Shown piece after piece: positions 8,471 to 17,009 of a stretch of 20,031 nt of DNA; the first letter of the stretch is position 1, and the number at the start of each line of letters is the position of its first letter. Below the pieces are notes generated by a model, which saw only the letters and a program-made list of their open reading frames with translations, was not told the DNA's origin and did not search any database. The stretch is taken from positions 1 to 20,031 of the forward strand of contig JAHBMJ010002334.1 in the NCBI GenBank assembly GCA_018398765.1. Reading direction: 5' to 3'. This stretch comes from Chromera velia. Its lineage: Eukaryota > Sar > Chromeraceae. A program made the translations under genes and the position numbers.

Positions 8471-11098
8471 GAAGGGAGAGGAGGGGGAAGAAGAGCGAAA
8501 GGTGAGGGAAAGGAAAGGCCTTGCAGAGAAGGAGGGAATGGCGACAGTGCAGGGCAAGAAATTTTGAGGGAAATGAAGCAAGAAAGAAAGGATGGAAGAC
8601 GGGAAGGAGAACGGGAAGCAAACAAAGAAAGGAAGGAGGAAAGGGAGGGGAAGAAACAAAGAAGAAAGAAGCCGAGAAAGAGAGACTTAGGGAGAAAGGA
8701 TGGAATAAATAGCGGGGGAAAAGCAAAAAAGAAAGAAGCAAAGAAAAGAGGCAAAGAGAGAAAGGACGGAAGAGAGGGGGGAAAAAAACAAGAAAAGAAC
8801 CAAGGAAAAAGAGACCCAGAGAGAAAGGAAGGAAGGAAGGAAGGAAGGAAGCACAGAAGGAAGATGGAGGGAGACATACCACAGGCGTTTCAGGATGAAT
8901 TGTCAGGGGTGTCCAGTCGAGTCGAAGACCCCGCACATCCAAATCGACTTCTGCACACACACCAAAAGAGTGACACATACACAAACGCGTTCACTTCCAC
9001 ACGATGGTCGACAAAGATTTGCGTTGAGAAGTCATTCAGCCAGCCAACCAGCCAGCCAATCCATCAGTCATTGTCATTCAAATTTGATCATGAGTTTGTG
9101 GTTGGCAGAAGATCTCATGTGCTCCATGAGGGAGAAAGCCTCATGGTTTTTATTTTCCTTCGTTTCATTTTTTTGCAGAGACACCGAGAGATGCATGGAA
9201 ACGCAAGACCCCAGAACGTGATTCCTTCGTCCTCCCGCCCCCTTCCGCTTCTTCTTGCAAAATTCAGTCAGGCCTTCGCCTTTAGTCGCTGTCCCCTCCA
9301 TTTGACTGAAGGACGTGACGAAAAAGCGCGTGCTCATCGTGCCAGCCAACACGTATGTATGCTGACTCACCCTTCATCCCGGCTATGTCGTACTGCAAAG
9401 CGGCGGTTTCCTGCAGTCATTTCAGAAAAAACACCACAACTATTCATCGAATTCTTTTTTTCTCTTTTTCATCCTGCCAAAAGACGATTGCCTTCCTTCA
9501 GCATGTGAGGCAGGGAGATGACCCAATCAAAAAATGAGTTCCGCAAAAGAAAACAGGGGAAAGTACGGATCTTTTTGATACCTTGACAGGTGAATTGCTG
9601 TTTTCTTCTTTGTCTCTCCTCTCTTCTTGTTCCACTCTCCGCTCGACACCACCACAGGGTGATTCTTGTTGCTCGTTCTCTTTCTCTTCTTCAAGAAATT
9701 CACTGGAAAAATGCAGGCAACCAAACCAACCAACCAACCGACCAGCATGTTGACCAGTTCTTCCGTCTGCATTGCGAGTCTGGATGCATGCCTCCCCGAG
9801 GGGCTGTGGGAGGGTCTGTCCGATCCCGCAGAGCTCCACCGACAGTAGAGGGGACTGCCCGACCTCTCCCACAGAGGGATACTCGACTGCAGGCAGGCAG
9901 GCAGGCAGGCAGGGATGCTCATGCATTCGAAGGTTTTTCTGTAGTCAGGTTCTCTCATTCGTATTTTCATCGGGGTGAAGGAAAAGAAGGGAAGCCGATC
10001 GGACGAGTTCCTCTTTGGGGCCAGTCTTCTGAAGGGAGGGAAGAAAAAGCAGGAGAGAGAGAAGGAAAGCCGGAGACCAACGCTGTGTCAGTTTCTGGTA
10101 GAGCGAAGTTCACCCCGGGCGTTTGTTGAAGAATAAAAAAGTCAGAATTAACCAATTGATGGAACAAGCAGCACGCATGTAAGCAAAATGGAAGACCGCA
10201 GAAAAACATGCTGAAACAATTCAGTATCCAACATCCGAGTGCTCCAAGCTGCTCCAAAAAGAAAAAAGAAAGGCACACCCGACGGACCGCATGCTGAAGG
10301 CTGTCGGCACTTTGTATCGAGTCAACAGACATTCTTGCCTTTCCCCATCGACCGTTTCCTTCTCCCTCTCCCCCCTCTTCACCCCGCATCGGCAAGGGAC
10401 CCTCTGGACTTCGTGTTCCTCTTTTTTCGCTTTCCGGGGCCATCTCCCTCCCAGAAGAACTCGAAGGAGCCTCCTTTGCCGTCTCTGGAGAATTGCCTTT
10501 CACGCTCTCTTCTCCAAGTTTGTCGTCTGAAGAGGCACCGATAGGCGTTGCAGCAGGCATGCTCACAACTGCGTATCTCCCCTGTCTGGATGGGGACTGC
10601 ACTCGAGACTTTGGAGGCTTCGGTCGGAGGTACCCTTCCTTTTTGGCCTTTCCCTTTCCGAGACGGGGCGGTCCCGGAAGGCGGCGTTTCGGTCTCGTGG
10701 CGGCCGTGCTGGACCCGCCGGGGGTGGGGGCGCCGGTAGAAGAGCCGAAAGCGTCCTGAGGATCGGGGCAGTGTCGACATTTTAAAAAATGACGTCAGCA
10801 CTCTATGCAGGAAAATTCAAAGAAGAGGAGGAGGCTTCGAAGGAAGCAAGGGAGAAGGATCACACAGACAAGAAAGGGGGGAAGACGGGAAAAAAGTACT
10901 TGGAGGCGGCGGAGCCACAGGTAGAGCATGTCTGTGGATGCACAAAGAGGCGAAAGTCCAAGTCTCCAGAGGGATCGAACTGAAGTGTGTGGTGAGACCT
11001 CACGAGCAAACGGTCGCTTTATGTCCACAATACCGACATTCCCACGCAGACGAGCCCCTGAAACTGCAACAAGTAACTCCCCCTCCCCCGTCCTCACA

Positions 11099-11139
<41 letters not shown>

Positions 11140-12783
11140 GGAGAGAGGGAGACAGACAGGCAGACAGACAGACCCCAGGCGCGTTCCCAGTCAACCAGAC
11201 CGCCGTGGACCTCGGAAGCCACCTGTGAGCGAAGTCCACCACCCGGGGGTGTCTCCAACACGCGCATGCCCCCGAGCTATCACTGCCCCCCGACCCCGTT
11301 CCTCCCCCTCCCTTCTTGTCAATCTGGAAGGGTACCACGGCCTCCTCTGCATCTGTGCAGGAGACGCTTCCAAGAAAGACCGGGTTTTCTCTCGAAACAA
11401 CGACCGGAATGGAGGCAGAGAGACATGCGACCTTGCAGAAGAGGAGATCCTGCAGATTCAAAACCACGCGATGAGTTCCACGTAGACAGATGCACCTGAG
11501 GAATGACCCCTTGACAACAGCAAATGCCTCCCCACATCATTGAAACAAACAAGGCAGAGGAAGTTGCTTGCCTCCGATCGGATCGTCCTTATGGAATGTT
11601 CAGGAGAGACACAAAACAAAATTTCCAGATCCAAAATGACAAGAGAAGCGAATCACAGAGAGAAAATCAGACTGGATCGAGAAGGCAAAATAAATAAGAC
11701 AAAACAAGACGAGAGAAAGGACGTCAACAAACCAATAAATCAATCCAAAAATCAGACAAACCTCGTAAGTGCTGTCCTTCTCAGGAAGAGTAAAGGCATC
11801 TGCGTTGAACCTGCAATTTATTCACGCAACAGCGCACAGATTCGCTGTCAAAGCGCTAATTTTCAGTCAAATTTCAGACACAAAAAGGTTCAAGAGTCCG
11901 CGCATTGAATTTAAAACACAGAAACACAACATGGAGCAAAACGGTGGACCTGAAGGAAGAGAAAGAGAGGAAGAGAGGCCTTTTCTGTCTCGTTCCCCCT
12001 TCCAATATTTTGTTGAGATCTTCTTTCTTTCCCTCACAATTCGTCACAGGAAGCGAGGGACAGCCGTGCAAAGCCACGAGAGGGCGGAGAAGCCGAAAGA
12101 GTGGAAAGGCGGGGAGAAGAAGAGAACCTTGATTGACTCACATGATATCCGCCGCCGTCTGCCTGTAGGTCCTCAGGTTTTGCAGTTTGGGCAGGTACGG
12201 CATTTGCTGTGGAAAGGAGGGAGGAAGGAAGGGAGATCAGGAGAGACAAAACTATGTGAGCCACGCGAATGCGTGAGAACCTCTGAGAAAAGGGGCACAG
12301 AAGGTGATCAGGAAGAAACGAGAGCACGAGCGAAGAACAACCCCCCCCCCCCACACACACACACACATACAAGAAAAAAAAGACCAACCTTGAATCTGAT
12401 GATCATGTCGTACAGAGAGAGGGAGAGCGCTGCGTTGGTTGCGTAAGCCTGCATCCAGAGGAGAGGGCAGGAGTCAGGAATTTTTCTTAAACGCCTGCGT
12501 CGAGAGGGCAATCAGTCCGGGGAAGAAAGGAAAGGGTGAAGAGAGAACGACTTCCGCGTGTTGAGAGTGGTACTGACAAGGCATGACGAAAGAGACCATT
12601 CTTTCCCTCGAAGGACAAAAAAACGTTGTCACTTTTGTCGGCCTGATTTTTCATTGGTGTGGGAACATTTTGTCCCTCTCTGCCTGTCCGTCTGTTTGTG
12701 ACTCTCTTCGTATCTGCCTCTCTCTTTCTGACCATCAGCACTGCGAGGAGCACCGGCATCATCGCTTTCATGTCTCCTGCACA

Positions 12784-12819
<36 letters not shown>

Positions 12820-13418
12820 AGCACGGAGCTGTTTATTGAGGAGCAAACACTGACGACGCCATTTGCTCACCATCCAAGTTGAGTAGTCGAGAACATGCAT
12901 CCACGAATCAAGTCGAGACGTGCCATCCCCTCCCCTTTTGTAAACAGACAGAGAGGCAGGAACGAAGAAAACCAAGGAAGGAAGGAAGGAACACGCCCGG
13001 GCGAGTCCACGGGAAGGACTCAAATCGGAGAGAGTGTCCCATCATCAAGCAGACAGACAGACAGAAAACGAAGGCACCGACAGAAAATGCCACTGCAAGA
13101 AAAAATGTCTCACCCGTCAGCTCGAAGACGATCACAGAAATTGACAGCACTCGCACAACTCCTGCAGCATCAGCACGCAGACACCAACAGCATTAAAGGG
13201 AAAAAAAAGAAATCACAAAAGCCTGTACGCCCTTTCCTCTCAATCTGCCGTGTTGCGTCCTGAAACGGAACCCGAAGGCATCCTGCCTGAATGCCTCTCT
13301 CTAAAACATCAAAGACGAGAGAACGCGGAAGAAACCAACCAAAGAAAGCCAAGCAACAGCCTCCATCTCCACCTTTTCCAATGTGCTTCTTAAGTGTTGC
13401 GAGCATGCATCCCCCCCT

Positions 13419-13455
<37 letters not shown>

Positions 13456-14200
13456 CTCTGGCCCTCCCCTCTTTTTCATTCACACACACACAGAGACAGA
13501 CGGACAAAAAGGCGCTGCCTGTCTTTTGTGGATCTACACCGAGAATGCCCACCACAGTCTGTCACTTATTTGTCTCTTCAACTGAACGTCCTCTCGTGCG
13601 TGCTCCGGGAAAAGGTAAGGGAGAGTTATGCCTCTCAGTGTATCTCTGCCTGTGCCCTCTTCTCACCTGCAGTGAAGGCTGCAGCCCCCACGACCGCATA
13701 CGCTGACGGGGGAGAGCACCCAGGAATGAACAGATTCACGATGTTCCCGTACAATCTCCCCAAGCCCGCCCCCAGGACGAAGGTCGGCACAAAACTTCCA
13801 CAGGGCACCGGACAGGCCAGAGAGAGGGCCGTAAGGACGTTCTTATAGATGACGAACACCAGCATCGTGAAGAACTCACTGCCCAAAATGGACATCTCGT
13901 CAGCTACACACAGCAAACAGAACGCAAAGGAGGAAAAAAGGATCTCGTCAGCTACACACAGCAAACAGAACGCAAAGGAGGAAAAAAGGATCTCGTCAGC
14001 GGTGTCAAAAGCAGAAAGAATTCTTGGGGGGAGAAAAGACAAGCGAACAAGACCAATCGACCAGAGCCGAGCTGAGGGTGTGGAAAGACAGAAACAGGCG
14101 GATAGAGTAATCAAGGGACCCGAGTAAACAGAAAGGCAGTCTTGTCATATCAGCTAGAGCATTCAAGTCTGTCGACTTTGTCTTGGTCTGTCTGCCGGTC

Positions 14201-14233
<33 letters not shown>

Positions 14234-14257
14234 GCTGGCTGTCTGTCTGTCCATCTA

Positions 14258-14290
<33 letters not shown>

Positions 14291-15450
14291 TTCTCTTTCC
14301 GACTCTCGACTGACAGATTCCCTTGTTTGAGAACATTTCGTTGATTTGTCGTCGATCCTGCAAACAACAGACATCAGGGAGTTGACAAAAGTCGATGCGT
14401 CGTTTCGCTTTGCAAAGTGAAAATATCGGAAAATATCGAGCAGACGCACGACATTCCTCTACTCAATTTCGTTGCGCAACACAACCATGAGAAGAAGACA
14501 GAGAGAAAGCTTCCACAGCCTTTAGTGCAATTAAGAGTGCAAGAGCCTGCTACAGAAGAACGGCTTCAATGAAAGGTAAATGAAAAGCTTTGAGAGAGAA
14601 AGCAAAAAAAAGACGCAAACTTCCCACCTGATTTCCAAGGAACGGAGCAGCAAACTGCACGAGTGTGCTGAAAAGCATCACGGAGCACGTGTACAGATAT
14701 TTCCTGCATGCATCCGCCAGACGGAGAGACCTCAATGCTCAGATGAAATTCAAGGATTTCGGCGACACTATACACAGAACACAAAACACGACCACCTGGA
14801 CAAGAGAAGAAAGCAACAGACACAACGGAGACTGCAGAAGAATTCGACATGCCTGGCGCCGTGGAAGAAGAATGCCGAAACACAAAACAGACAGAAATCA
14901 CGCATTACAAGGAGGTGTCGACGTACCGTCGACGCGAAGTCTGGACGTGTTTTCCAAACTGCAAGCAGATGCACACACAGGGGGAGAGAGAAGGGGAAAA
15001 GCTCTCAGAGAATTTCCCCTTCCAATCTGTCCCACACAGAGGAAAACGACACCCACTCACTTGTCTGTCTACCCTCTTTCTGCCCCGCAAAGGAGTGCAA
15101 AGAAAAGAGAGACTAAGCGTAACACCCCCAAAAGACAAAAGGTCCGTCTGCGCTCAGGCAACTCATTCCACCAAACCCCAAAAGAGACATCCATCCATCT
15201 GTCCACAAGCAGAGACACACCAAGAGAGGCCACCTAAGGCTCCAGCAACCAAACCACCAAACCACCCACCCACCCACCAACCGTGTATGTCTTCGAGCAC
15301 CACCAAACGAAAAACCCTCCTGCGGCCCCACAGACGACCCCAAGAACCGCAAAGGAGATCAACTCCACCGTCAGAGAGAACTTTGGAAGGTCAGTCACCT
15401 CGAATAGTTCAATCTCAGCTGCAAAGACGAGACACACGCAAACACACACA

Positions 15451-15517
<67 letters not shown>

Positions 15518-16962
15518 TATTCTCAATCTTACCTATGCATCACCGGAATCCAGCAAGAGCCTGCCCTCAAATCGAACCAACCCCATTCTTCCATGCTTGC
15601 CGTGGCACTTCATCAGAGGTCTGTGAGTTTTTACCGCACCACTGAATTGAGAATGTTCGACAGACGGACACACAAATTTGCCCTGCGATCGAAAAGAGGA
15701 GAGCAGCCACGAATGCTCCAGCACCGCTTGACTGTTCAATTCGTTCGAAGTATTTTCTGAACTCACTGAATTCGTGGAGCGTCTTGAAGGTGAGAATGGT
15801 GAAGAAGCACGCGAAATAGGCCTTCCAAAGGCCGTCTATCATGAAGAAAGTCGCACAGCACTCGATGGCAAACAGAACACCACCGACGGGGGTGCCGAAT
15901 GTGGCAGTCAACCCGACAGCAACCGCAACCTGGAGGACCTTGTTCTGTCGGGACGTCGTCTGCAGAGTAGGGGGGAAAGTTAGATTTTGATTTCACGTAC
16001 ACGTGTGTGCAGAAAGATACGCACATACATTGTCCTCACGTTTGTTGAGGACCTTTTTCTGTCGAGAGGCAAAACACGGAAAGGGACGTACAGCTCGTGC
16101 AGGATTCAGATACCAACCATGCACATTCTGCTTTTCGTGAGGTCTGTACTTTCATGAAGCGTTGTGTCCGTCTGGGATTTGTCAGCAGAAGACTACAGAG
16201 TCACAGAAGAAGCTTTCTGCCTGCCTAGTTGTTCGTCTGTCTATCTCCCAGTGTCTGTGTGTGTCTGGTCGATTGTCCGTCTGCACAAAACGGGCCTTCA
16301 ACAAATTGTGGACGATCCTTACGATACGATGAGGGACTGCCATTCCCCCATGCACTTACATCGACGTGTCTGCTGAAGATGGGAATCCGAGAGAGGTTGT
16401 AGGCGATGATCGCTGCGATATGCACAAACGGTCCCTCCTTCCCAACCGAGAGACCTGCAGGGTACATCGATCGATCAGCCATGCACACACGCGTGTAATG
16501 AAAGGTAGCTAAGAAAAGGAACACACACACACAAACACACAGGGGAAGAGAGGGACAGGAGAAAAACAAAGACTCAGAAGAGGTCAACAGACACAGGCGC
16601 AAACACAAACTGTCATCACGACCAGTTCCAAGACCCCTCCATTCTACCCATTCACTCTTCAGCAACAACAAGGACAAGAAATCGATTCAGACAAAAAGGA
16701 GTCACTCAACCAAACCACCACAGTCTCAGGCAGAGAGAGAGAGAGAGAGAGAGAGCCCCTTTTGCTGGAGCCGATCCAGAGAGAGGAGGCCAAACTGACA
16801 CCTGACCCACCCCCAGCAAGTGCAGCCACAAGTCCGGACGTCTTTGCCAAAAACGTGCGACACGAAAAAAAATTCGGAATGTTCACCCCTGTCAGAATCG
16901 TTTTCATTTCCGGAATTCCCGAACCTGCGCAGGGCAAACAGATTCGTGTATGTACATGCACA

Positions 16963-17009
<47 letters not shown>

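Noticed and set aside
8289-8984. Minus-strand ORF with long hydrophobic Phe/Leu/Ser and Val-Cys runs that look like membrane segments
   Set aside because: The hydrophobicity comes from polypyrimidine and (TG)n intron sequence. Only the part over exon 24 (LDWTPLTIHPETPV) is coding; exon 25 is read in another frame.
8564-9508. Plus-strand ORF of 314 codons
   Set aside because: The first half is Lys/Glu/Arg read from the purine tract of CLC intron 24 and the second half is antisense to CLC exons 23-24. No domain is recognisable.
13894-14000. CRISPR-like direct repeats
   Set aside because: Adjacent 48-bp units with no spacers, in a eukaryotic intron/exon junction; an ordinary tandem duplication.
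14849-15760. Plus-strand ORF of 303 codons with His-Thr and Glu-Arg repeats
   Set aside because: Antisense to CLC exons 9-10 and crosses the (CA)n-(GA)n microsatellite; no conserved motif.
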